This document shows, one piece after another, positions 1 to 7,045 of a stretch of DNA of 40,773 bases. Every line of letters begins with the position of its first letter. Position 1 is the first letter of the stretch. The stretch comes from JBMYQA01 sp049600855 (lineage in GTDB: Bacteria > Bacteroidota > Bacteroidia > Cytophagales > Flammeovirgaceae): assembly GCA_049600855.1 (NCBI GenBank), contig JBMYQA010000015.1:1-40773 (forward strand), in the 5' to 3' direction. The notes beneath the pieces were generated by a model, which saw nothing but the letters and a program-made list of their open reading frames with translations, was not told the origin of the DNA and searched no databases. A program made the position numbers and the translations under genes.

Positions 1-2
1 AT

Positions 3-1355
3 GCAGGAATAGATCAGGCGGTGGTAGTGCCAGTAGGCGTTGGCGATGCGAAGTACTTGGTGTGTTATTATGTGAGTTCGGCAGGTGTTTTGGAACAAGA
101 ACTGAAGGCTTATTTATCAGGAGTGTTGTTGGAGTACATGGTTCCGAGTGTTTATGTTCGAGTCGATGAGTTTGGCTTAACGAGCAGTGGTAAGCTAGAT
201 TATCGCCGTTTACCGAAGGTGAGTGAGGTGATTCAGGATGATTTCCAAGAAGCAGAGACGGAAATGGAACACGCTTTAGTAGCTTTATGGTCGGCTGTGT
301 TAGAAATGGAAGCCTCGTCACTTGGTGTGACGCACAGCTTTTTTGAGTTAGGGGGCAACTCCTTGAAGGCCATGGTGTTGATCAATCGAATGAACAAGGC
401 TTTCTCCATTCAACTCTTGCTCCGAGATATTTTCCAGCATCAAACCATTCGGGCACTAAGTAGTAAAATAGAAAGTGGGCAATCCACAAATGAGGTCGAT
501 GAGATGATTGTTGCGCTTAATCATGAATCAGCTAAGGAGAAACTATTTATGATTCACGATGGCAGTGGAGAAGTTGATGGGTATTTGGAGCTCGCTAGGC
601 ATCTGGATCAATATGCCTGTTATGGCATGAGGTACAATAGCCATTTTACTACTGCTAAAGAAGCTCCTGAGGTAGTAGAAATTGCTGCTACTTACATTCA
701 GGAAATCAAAAAAATACAGCCTGAAGGACCCTATCGCTTGATTGGCTGGAGTTTAGGAGGGGTTATTGCAAAGGAAATTACTGCGCAATTAGAGCAAAAT
801 GAGGAACAGGTTGAACGCTTAATGATCATAGATACCGCTTTCCCGTTTTCAAATCCAGCAGCGCAAAAGCCATTTAACATTGCCTCAGAAGTAGAGTTTG
901 TAAAAAATAAATTTGGCATTACTCATTTGCATGCGCATGACTTTAATGCGATGCATGAAGTCTGGCTGGAATTTTTCAATTCTGCTGTGTTCAAAGAAAC
1001 GGCACTTGATGAAGTAAGGCAGATGATTCCTGAAGCGTTTCAGCTTTTAATTCCTGATTTTGAGAATAAAGATGCAAAAGAAGCCGTCAGCGCATTGAAT
1101 AAAATCCGATTATTAATGCATGTTGCCAAAAATAGTTTTACTGATGCGGCAATTGAAACAGAAACGCTTTACATACAACCTGCCGATTCTCACCACAGAG
1201 TTGAACAGGAACAATTAAATGCGCTTTTCAAGAATTTACAAATACGATCTATTGCAGGAGATCATTTTTCTGTGATGAAATCGACTCATGTTGAACCGCT
1301 AGCAGCTTTAATTAAGAGTCAACTCGGTAATTCATATCGTGAGTATATTATCTAA
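3..1355 (+). CDS. Nonribosomal peptide synthetase, C-terminal part (A-PCP-TE), 5' truncated
   Basis: The frame is open from the window edge, so only the end of a large synthetase gene is present; codon positions start at 3. Counting residues from the GTG at 21, the C-terminal subdomain of an adenylation domain ends with the A10-type motif TSSGKLDYRRLP (54-65). A carrier domain follows with FFELGGNSL, whose Ser114 would carry phosphopantetheine. A type I thioesterase starts near residue 173, with an HDGSGE loop at 179-184, nucleophile motif GWSLGG (242-247, Ser244), a plausible Asp271 and the catalytic His in DHFSV (His415). This is the termination module: the thioesterase would release the peptide by hydrolysis or cyclisation. 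The substrate-specifying core of the adenylation domain lies outside the window, so the last amino acid cannot be predicted. The downstream genes on the same strand fit a biosynthetic cluster. Confidence 0.93.
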   Translation, partial: AGIDQAVVVPVGVGDAKYLVCYYVSSAGVLEQELKAYLSGVLLEYMVPSVYVRVDEFGLTSSGKLDYRRLPKVSEVIQDDFQEAETEMEHALVALWSAVLEMEASSLGVTHSFFELGGNSLKAMVLINRMNKAFSIQLLLRDIFQHQTIRALSSKIESGQSTNEVDEMIVALNHESAKEKLFMIHDGSGEVDGYLELARHLDQYACYGMRYNSHFTTAKEAPEVVEIAATYIQEIKKIQPEGPYRLIGWSLGGVIAKEITAQLEQNEEQVERLMIIDTAFPFSNPAAQKPFNIASEVEFVKNKFGITHLHAHDFNAMHEVWLEFFNSAVFKETALDEVRQMIPEAFQLLIPDFENKDAKEAVSALNKIRLLMHVAKNSFTDAAIETETLYIQPADSHHRVEQEQLNALFKNLQIRSIAGDHFSVMKSTHVEPLAALIKSQLGNSYREYII

Positions 1356-1379
1356 GAGACTGTTGAAAGTTTTTCTTTC
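1353..1379 (+). repeat. Dispersed repeat / mobile-element end overlapping the NRPS stop codon
   Basis: This 27-nt sequence begins with the TAA stop codon of the synthetase gene. It matches the reverse complement of 33195-33221 at 25 of 27 positions. The second copy is one end of a MITE-like element flanked by TTA. The copy here appears to be a solo end or fossil; I see no matching opposite end before the next gene at 1429. Confidence 0.6.
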
Positions 1380-1428
1380 GGCTAAAACTGCCAAATTTTC
1401 CCCCATAACCAACTAAATTAATTTTAGA

Positions 1429-2367
1429 ATGAGTGTAACATTAATCAACAAACGAAAACACATCATAAGCCTTAAAGATTTATCAGCGCAAGAAACGCTG
1501 GATATTGTAAATCGAGGCATAGAATATTCAAACCATGCCGTAGAGCTTGGGCATCAACTGCGCAACAAAGTAATCGGAATTTATTTTACAAAAACTTCGA
1601 CACGGACACGGACTTCATTTACTACTGCGGGGCTTCGATTGGGTGCGCAAATCATCGCTTATGGGCCTAACGATCTCCAAATTAATACAGGAGAAAGTAT
1701 TGAGGATACCATGCAAGTGTTGTCTAGGATGTTAGATGGTTTAGTGGCAAGAACAGCGGGCGATCCTGAAGTGTTGCGAACATTTGCCAAGCAAGATCGC
1801 ATGGCTATTGTGAATGCCATGACCGCTGATGAGCACCCGACACAAGCTTTAGCTGATTTGACCACGATGAAGAAGCAATTTGGCGAATTATCAGGATTAC
1901 GCATCGTTTATATGGGCGAGGGGAATAATACGGCCACAGCATTGGCAATGGCTTTAGCCAAATTCCCGAATATCCGCATTAGCTTTTTTACCCCTCCAGG
2001 TTATCAGGTCGACTCTCAAATTCTAAAATTTGCACAAGAACAAGCAGTGGGAAAAAATACTGTAATTGAGGAGTTCCATGACATGAAGTTTTTACCAACA
2101 GATGCGGACATTGTGTATACTACACGTTGGCAAACGACTGGCACAACTAAAAGTGATCCAAATTGGCGAACACTATTTGAGCCATTTGCCGTGAATGATG
2201 CGATTATGGCAAAGTACCCAAATGCTATTTTTATGCATGACCTTCCAGCACATCGAGGCGACGAAGTGGAAGCTGCTGTAATCGATGGAGAAAAAAGTAT
2301 TGTTTTTGATCAAGCTGAAAATAAGGCGCACAGTGCGAAGGCAGTTTTAGAGTGGTGCCTTGGATAA
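1429..2367 (+). CDS. Ornithine carbamoyltransferase-like enzyme with altered acceptor site
   Basis: A 312-aa member of the aspartate/ornithine carbamoyltransferase family, which moves a carbamoyl group from carbamoyl phosphate to an amine. The carbamoyl-phosphate site is intact: STRTR (57-61) and HPTQ (136-139). The NN of GEGNN (163-167) is also kept. The ornithine-recognition elements are not: the usual TDVWxSMG is TTRWQTTG (231-238), losing both the Asp and the SMG loop, and the usual HCLPA is HDLPA (270-274), replacing Cys with Asp. The gene lies between a synthetase and a type II thioesterase, not among arginine genes. I infer a specialised carbamoyltransferase making a ureido amino acid for the peptide, as proposed for VioL/CmnL in the tuberactinomycin pathways. 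The family is certain; the acceptor is unknown. A divergent housekeeping arginine enzyme cannot be ruled out. Confidence 0.88.
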   Translation: MSVTLINKRKHIISLKDLSAQETLDIVNRGIEYSNHAVELGHQLRNKVIGIYFTKTSTRTRTSFTTAGLRLGAQIIAYGPNDLQINTGESIEDTMQVLSRMLDGLVARTAGDPEVLRTFAKQDRMAIVNAMTADEHPTQALADLTTMKKQFGELSGLRIVYMGEGNNTATALAMALAKFPNIRISFFTPPGYQVDSQILKFAQEQAVGKNTVIEEFHDMKFLPTDADIVYTTRWQTTGTTKSDPNWRTLFEPFAVNDAIMAKYPNAIFMHDLPAHRGDEVEAAVIDGEKSIVFDQAENKAHSAKAVLEWCLG

Positions 2368-2414
2368 ACCTTAAGCACACAACAGGCAATACGGCAGAAA
2401 TAAATCAAATAAGA

Positions 2415-3131
2415 ATGATGGATAAAGTAAAACTTTATTGTATTCCTTATGCTGGTGGTTCGGCAATGATTTACAATAAATGGCAATCACACTTACAAGA
2501 TCAGATTGAGTTATGCCCAATAGAATTAGCGGGAAGGGGAAGTAGGATTGCAGAACCTTTTTATGGGGGATTAGAAGCAGCTATTGAGGACCTGTATGCA
2601 AAGATTTCATCAGATATTGCTCACCATGATTATGCTTTTTTTGGTCATAGCATGGGAGCTTTTTTGGTGTATGAATTGATGCAAAAGATAAAAGCATTGG
2701 GTGGGCGAGAACCGCTACATACTTTTTTTTCGGGAAGAAAACCACCGCATATTAAGCGAAAAAAAAGATTCTCTTCCCTTAGTGAGGAAGCTTTTGAACA
2801 AGAAGTCATGTCTTTGGGAGGAACACCGCCCGATTTTTTTAAATATCCTGAACTAAAGGAAATATTTATTCCTATTTTGCGAAATGATTTTAAATTATCA
2901 GAAACAGAAGTTGAACGGCCCGAAATTTCAACACTACCGTTTGATATATCTGTTTTAGTAGGAAAAGAAGAAGAGATAACCACAGCTGAAGCTGAAGGGT
3001 GGCGTTTACATACCTCTGAAAAGTGTGCGATGTATTACCTCAATGGCGGTCATTTCTTTTTATTGAAAGAAACGCAAACAATTACAAATATCATTAATCA
3101 AACGATTTCACATCATATAGCTATTCTTTAA
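2415..3131 (+). CDS. Type II thioesterase (alpha/beta hydrolase, GrsT/SrfAD-like)
   Basis: About 238 aa from the ATG at 2415, the usual family length; an in-frame GTG at 2352 would overlap the preceding gene and add a tail with no family resemblance. These proteins clear misprimed or stalled acyl groups from carrier domains of peptide synthetases. The protein opens with the typical strand and oxyanion region LYCIPYAGGSAMIY, has the nucleophile motif GHSMG (77-81, Ser79) and ends with the catalytic His in GGHFFL. The region where the family normally has a catalytic Asp reads VGKEEEIT, so Glu may take that role. It lies 47 nt after the carbamoyltransferase gene, and its stop overlaps the racemase start in TAATG, which suggests translational coupling. 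Confidence 0.9.
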   Translation: MMDKVKLYCIPYAGGSAMIYNKWQSHLQDQIELCPIELAGRGSRIAEPFYGGLEAAIEDLYAKISSDIAHHDYAFFGHSMGAFLVYELMQKIKALGGREPLHTFFSGRKPPHIKRKKRFSSLSEEAFEQEVMSLGGTPPDFFKYPELKEIFIPILRNDFKLSETEVERPEISTLPFDISVLVGKEEEITTAEAEGWRLHTSEKCAMYYLNGGHFFLLKETQTITNIINQTISHHIAIL

Positions 3132-3919
3132 TGCGTACATCAAAAGTTATAGGAATTGCAGGAGGCATGGGACCAAAAGGCGGAGCAATGCTCTTTGATT
3201 ATATCCTGAAGCATACGCCTGCCAACTGTGATCAGGAACACCTTCCCGTTATTTTAATGTCATTTCCTGCACAAATTGAAGACCGAACGGCCTTCTTAGA
3301 AGGTTCAGTTGCTCAGAACCCCGCTTATGACATTGCAGCACTGATTGAAAAATTAACACATGCTGGCGCAGAGGTTATTGGAATTCCCTGTAATACTTCC
3401 TACACACCGAGAATATTTAATGTTGTTCAAGAAGAATGCCTGCGTCTAAAGCTCGATTCCGTATTGTTAAACATGCCTTTGGAGGTCATTAACTATATTG
3501 AACAACAGTACAGTGACACGAAACGCATTGGGGTTTTATCTACAAATGGAACCTATCATGCCCAAATGTATAAGAGGTACTTGGAGCAAAAAGGGTTTAC
3601 AGCGGTAGTTCCAGATCCTGAGTTCCAATATGAAGTGGTGCATCCGCTGATTTACGATACGGATTTTGGCCTAAAGGCGAATACCGAGAAAGTAACGGAA
3701 ACGGCAAAGGAATACATTTATCAGATTCAACGCTATTTTCGGGAAAGGGATACGGAGTTATTCATACTGGGCTGTACAGAATTATCTATGTTACACGATT
3801 TTGATATGGGAGCGCCTTGTGTCGATTCAACAGAAGTGCTGGCAAAAGCCTTAATAAGAGCTGCTACCGATTTGGGTGAAGTGATGCCATTGGCAGAAGT
3901 AAGGAGCACTAGAGGATAA
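3131..3919 (+). CDS. Aspartate/glutamate racemase family protein
   Basis: A 262-aa cofactor-independent amino acid racemase. The N-terminus has the GIAGGMGP motif of aspartate racemases. The two catalytic cysteines of the two-base mechanism are present as PCNTS (Cys87) and GCTEL (Cys215). The ATG overlaps the stop codon of the thioesterase gene, so the two are probably translated together. In this context it most likely makes a D-amino acid (D-Asp or similar) for the synthetase upstream. A cell-wall role (MurI) is less likely because the motifs are of the Asp-racemase type. The exact substrate is not determined by the sequence. Confidence 0.88.
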   Translation: MRTSKVIGIAGGMGPKGGAMLFDYILKHTPANCDQEHLPVILMSFPAQIEDRTAFLEGSVAQNPAYDIAALIEKLTHAGAEVIGIPCNTSYTPRIFNVVQEECLRLKLDSVLLNMPLEVINYIEQQYSDTKRIGVLSTNGTYHAQMYKRYLEQKGFTAVVPDPEFQYEVVHPLIYDTDFGLKANTEKVTETAKEYIYQIQRYFRERDTELFILGCTELSMLHDFDMGAPCVDSTEVLAKALIRAATDLGEVMPLAEVRSTRG

Positions 3920-4032
3920 ACGTGTATTGAGTAAATCCACTTGACGTTGCGTACTGATTTTCTAAACCCCCCCCTGCACAGATCGAATGGCTTACTCGAA
4001 AGTTCCAAAAAGGAATGGCGATTGAAGTGCGT

Positions 4033-5376
4033 TTAGAAATACAAGGTAAAAGAGGTTTCTTTATAGGGAATTGACTTTACCTTGATGGTACCGTCATGCA
4101 GTCGTAAAATTTGCTTAGAGATGCTGAGGCCAATTCCTGTACCATTGTTTTTGGTAGTAAAAAAAGGAACAAATATTTTATCTAATAACTCAGGCGCAAT
4201 ACCAGGGCCATTATCAGTTACTTTGATGAACTTTTTGTTTTGATCTTCAATACCTGCACTAATTTTAATCACACCATGTTCATGATCTTTGACCGATTGA
4301 ATCGCATTTTTTGAGAGATTGAGTAAAATTTGGATAATCTGTTTCTTATCTATAAAAAACTCCAAATCCTCCTGATTCACAGAGACTTCTATTTTTATGT
4401 TGCTTGCTTCTGGATTAATTAATAATAATAAATTATCGAGCAGTGATTTTACCTGAACGAACTCTCTATTTGGTTCAGGAATACTCAAGAGCGTTCGGTA
4501 CGAATCTACAAAGCTGGTAAGGTTTCCTACCTGATCTCCAATCACTTCAAGCCCTTTTACGGTATTTTTAATGTGTTTTGCACTCAATTCGTCACTGGTC
4601 ACAATGCCTGCATCATTTTTATAATACTTTACAATGGATTCAGAGATGGAACTGATTGGGGCAATGGAGTTCATAATCTCATGGGTTAACACACGAATGA
4701 GCTTAATCCACGAATCAGTTTCCTTTTCTTCTAGCTCTTTGTAAATATCCTGTATCACAACTAAGTATAATTTGTGCTCAGCAGTTTGCAGAATAGTAGA
4801 CTTCACCGATAACTGAATGCGTTCCCGTTCATTCGTTAACTCAAAAAGACGTTGATTGGAAGTCTCTAAGTTCGTAATGAATGCATACAAGGCTTGGTCG
4901 ATATGCGCCAACTGCTTAATGTGATTTAAAGGACTGTAATTCAGCAAACGTTCTGCCGTAGAGTTTGAAAAAAGGATGTGTCCATCTTCGTTAAATGTGA
5001 TAATACCGATATTGACCTGCTTTAAAATTTCTTGATAGAATAACTCCTGGGTTTGTTTTTTGAGGTAAGTATCGTGAATTAATTGGTTGATTCTATTCAA
5101 ACTCTGATGCAGGTGCTGAAAAGATTTTACATTTTTTTCTTCGGGGATATAGAGATTAAAATCTTCATTTTCAATGGCATTAAAGAAATAAGCAATCTTG
5201 GTATTGATTCGATTGACATAGGTAATCAGATACACCACTTGTAAACTAAGGAGAAGAACCATGATAATTACAATTGGATATACGGTTCTTTCAAAGAAGA
5301 ATGCACATCCAATGGCGGTGAGGGTTATCAATAAAACCCGAACGATTACTTGAAAATAAAAATTCGAGCTGATCAT
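4033..5376 (-). CDS. Membrane sensor histidine kinase, NtrY/AtoS-like
   Basis: A 447-aa kinase. Two hydrophobic segments (about 8-27 and 33-54) with almost no periplasmic loop anchor it in the inner membrane. A PAS-like region spans about 115-205. The phospho-acceptor box is LTHEIMNSIAPI with His232. The ATPase domain shows the N box (NLSKNAIQSV, 353-362), DNGPGI (388-393) and FFTTKNNGTGIGL near 405-417. Its start overlaps the end of the upstream sigma-54 regulator gene by 4 nt (ATGA), so they form one cotranscribed two-component system. The short external part suggests that it senses a membrane or cytoplasmic signal. Its 3' end converges on the racemase gene with about 113 nt between them. 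Confidence 0.9.
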   Translation of the reverse strand: MISSNFYFQVIVRVLLITLTAIGCAFFFERTVYPIVIIMVLLLSLQVVYLITYVNRINTKIAYFFNAIENEDFNLYIPEEKNVKSFQHLHQSLNRINQLIHDTYLKKQTQELFYQEILKQVNIGIITFNEDGHILFSNSTAERLLNYSPLNHIKQLAHIDQALYAFITNLETSNQRLFELTNERERIQLSVKSTILQTAEHKLYLVVIQDIYKELEEKETDSWIKLIRVLTHEIMNSIAPISSISESIVKYYKNDAGIVTSDELSAKHIKNTVKGLEVIGDQVGNLTSFVDSYRTLLSIPEPNREFVQVKSLLDNLLLLINPEASNIKIEVSVNQEDLEFFIDKKQIIQILLNLSKNAIQSVKDHEHGVIKISAGIEDQNKKFIKVTDNGPGIAPELLDKIFVPFFTTKNNGTGIGLSISKQILRLHDGTIKVKSIPYKETSFTLYF

Positions 5377-6743
5377 GAATTCTTCATTTTTTTAATCTTA
5401 TTATAAAGCGTTTGTCGAGTAATGCCGAGTTGGTTTGCCGTAGCCGAATAGTTGCCGTCATTTTTTTGCAACGCATTCGTAATCATGATGCGCTCCATTT
5501 CATCTAACGTTTGTGAACTAGGAGGTGTAACATTGCTTTGCGGGTGCGAAAGTAAGAAGTCAGTAGGCATAATTTTTTCAGACTCACACAAAATTACGGC
5601 ACGCTCAATCGCATGTTTGAGTTCGCGGATGTTACCAGGCCAATGGTAATCCAACAACTTGTTTTTGGCACTTTGGCTGATGCTGAGATGTGTTTTTCCA
5701 TATTTCGCAACAATCTTCTTCAGGTAATAATCAGCCAAGACCAATACATCTTTACCACGCTCACGCAATGGTGGCACCTCAACGTGAATGGTGTTAATAC
5801 GATACAGCAAATCTTCCCTAAACTGATTATCAGCAACCATTTGGGGCAGATTACAATTGGTGGCACAAATGAGGCGTATATCAATTGCAATGGGCTCATT
5901 AGCGCCTACGCGATAAATGACCCGATTTTGCAAAGCAGATAATAGTTTCGCTTGAGATTGGAGGGAAAGGTTGCCGATTTCATCCAAGAACAAAGTTCCT
6001 TTATGGGCAGCCTCCATTTTACCGATTCGTTTTTCCTTCGCATCCGTAAATGCCCCTTTTACATGACCGAAAAGTTCACTTTCAAATAAGGTTTCTGAAA
6101 TAGAACCCATATCTACAGAAATGAACACTTCATCTTTTCGATCAGATAGCCGATGTAATTCTTTGGCAAAGAGTTCTTTTCCAGTACCATTCTCGCCAGT
6201 GATGAGCACATTGATAGCTGTTTTGGCTACTTTATTAACTAAGTGAACAACAGACGTGATGGCTTTGGAAGTGCCAATAATATCATTCTTTAAATCTTGA
6301 TTGATGACACTTTTTAGCTTTGAGGTATTCCTTTTTAATTGCTGAATCTCTTTTTGAGATTTACTCAATAGCAAGGCAGATTTTATGGTGGCTAAAAGTT
6401 TATCGTTATTCCAAGGTTTCAATATAAAATCTGAAGCGCCATTTTTTAAGGCTTCTACGGCTAAATCAATGGAACCGTAAGCCGTCATCATGATGACAGA
6501 AACGTGAGGGGCCTTTTTTTTAATTTCTCGCAACCAAAATAATCCTTCATTTCCTGTATTAATACCAGCCGAGAAGTTCATGTCTAGAAGAATAATATCA
6601 AAGTCTGATAAGTGTGGTAATGAAGTGATCAGGTTCGGGTTTGAGATGGTTTCTACCTCCGTGTATTCAAACTGCAACAAAATTTCCATTGCACTTAATA
6701 CACTCTTATTATCATCAATGATTAATAGTTTACCTTCTGTCAT
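5373..6743 (-). CDS. Sigma-54-dependent response regulator, NtrC/AtoC family
   Basis: A 456-aa regulator with the three classical parts. The receiver domain (1-125) has acidic residues at 10-11, phospho-acceptor Asp54 (LLDMNF) and Lys109. The AAA+ domain (about 155-385) carries Walker A GENGTGKE (183-190), the sigma-54 contact loop as GAFTDA (230-235, a common variant of GAFTGA) and Walker B LFLDEIG. The C-terminal Fis-type helix-turn-helix contains NYSATANQLGITRQTLYNKI. It activates RNA polymerase with sigma-54. It precedes and overlaps its partner kinase gene and is transcribed divergently from the TolC-HlyD-ATPase genes, which are the obvious regulatory target. Confidence 0.95.
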   Translation of the reverse strand: MTEGKLLIIDDNKSVLSAMEILLQFEYTEVETISNPNLITSLPHLSDFDIILLDMNFSAGINTGNEGLFWLREIKKKAPHVSVIMMTAYGSIDLAVEALKNGASDFILKPWNNDKLLATIKSALLLSKSQKEIQQLKRNTSKLKSVINQDLKNDIIGTSKAITSVVHLVNKVAKTAINVLITGENGTGKELFAKELHRLSDRKDEVFISVDMGSISETLFESELFGHVKGAFTDAKEKRIGKMEAAHKGTLFLDEIGNLSLQSQAKLLSALQNRVIYRVGANEPIAIDIRLICATNCNLPQMVADNQFREDLLYRINTIHVEVPPLRERGKDVLVLADYYLKKIVAKYGKTHLSISQSAKNKLLDYHWPGNIRELKHAIERAVILCESEKIMPTDFLLSHPQSNVTPPSSQTLDEMERIMITNALQKNDGNYSATANQLGITRQTLYNKIKKMKNS

Positions 6744-6769
6744 AACAAAAGTACGAGTTAGTTAGGTGG

Positions 6770-6780
6770 TGGTGCCGCAT
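6770..6780. promoter_or_regulatory. Candidate regulator site 1, TGGTGCCGCAT
   Basis: An 11-nt sequence close to the start of the response regulator gene. It differs by one central base from 7003-7013 (TGGTGCGGCAT), close to the divergent tolC-like gene. The core TGC(C/G)GCA is palindromic. Finding one copy near each divergent start suggests a shared binding site, perhaps for the NtrC-type regulator; this is inference. Confidence 0.35.
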
Positions 6781-6812
6781 AAAATACTGCCAAAGTCATG
6801 GTAATGACCTGC

Positions 6813-6874
6813 TTAAGTACCACACAGAAAATAAGCAGATTAAAAGACACGGTTATTGTTTGTGGGGTACTTAA
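6813..6874. promoter_or_regulatory. Inverted repeat in the divergent regulator/exporter promoter region
   Basis: Arms 6813-6826 (TTAAGTACCACACA) and 6861-6874 (TGTGGGGTACTTAA) are inverted copies with 13 of 14 positions matching, separated by 34 nt. A second small palindrome, GTCAT-N4-ATGAC, lies just upstream at 6795-6808. Paired sites 100-200 nt before a start are usual for enhancer sites of NtrC-type activators, so this is a candidate upstream activating sequence for the tolC-like operon. The whole 6744-7045 interval holds no gene that I can support. Confidence 0.4.
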
Positions 6875-6997
6875 AAAATGAATGAACGAAGATAAGCTAA
6901 AAAATAAAAGTGTAAAAAAAATTAACACTGGCTGTGCAAATATTATACACTCTTTAGAATTGAATTGTATGTAAGTTTTTGATTATTAGGTTTTTAT

Positions 6998-7013
6998 GGT
7001 TTTGGTGCGGCAT
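6998..7013 (+). promoter_or_regulatory. Possible sigma-54 promoter before the tolC-like gene, overlapping site 2
   Basis: GG at 6998-6999 and GC at 7010-7011 are separated by exactly 10 nt, the obligatory -24/-12 spacing, in TGGTTTTGGTGCGGCA. The flanking bases fit the TGGCAC-N5-TTGC consensus poorly. A start near 7023 would leave a 5' leader of about 23 nt. The second TGGTGCGGCAT site (7003-7013) lies inside it. The call is supported mainly by the adjacent sigma-54 activator gene. Confidence 0.3.
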
Positions 7014-7045
7014 TTGGCATATACCTGTCAAAATTAAGATATCCA

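Noticed and set aside
3967..4074. A run of eight C residues (3967-3974) followed by an open frame reading PAQIEWLTRKFQKGMAIEVR
   Set aside because: It has no start codon, is about 34 codons long, and its second half is antisense to the 3' end of the histidine kinase gene. It may be a gene relic, but nothing supports a coding function.
6785..6810. Second sigma-54-like element on the minus strand before the regulator gene
   Set aside because: The GG and GC pairs found there (in TTGGCAGTATTTTATGC) are 11 nt apart instead of the required 10.
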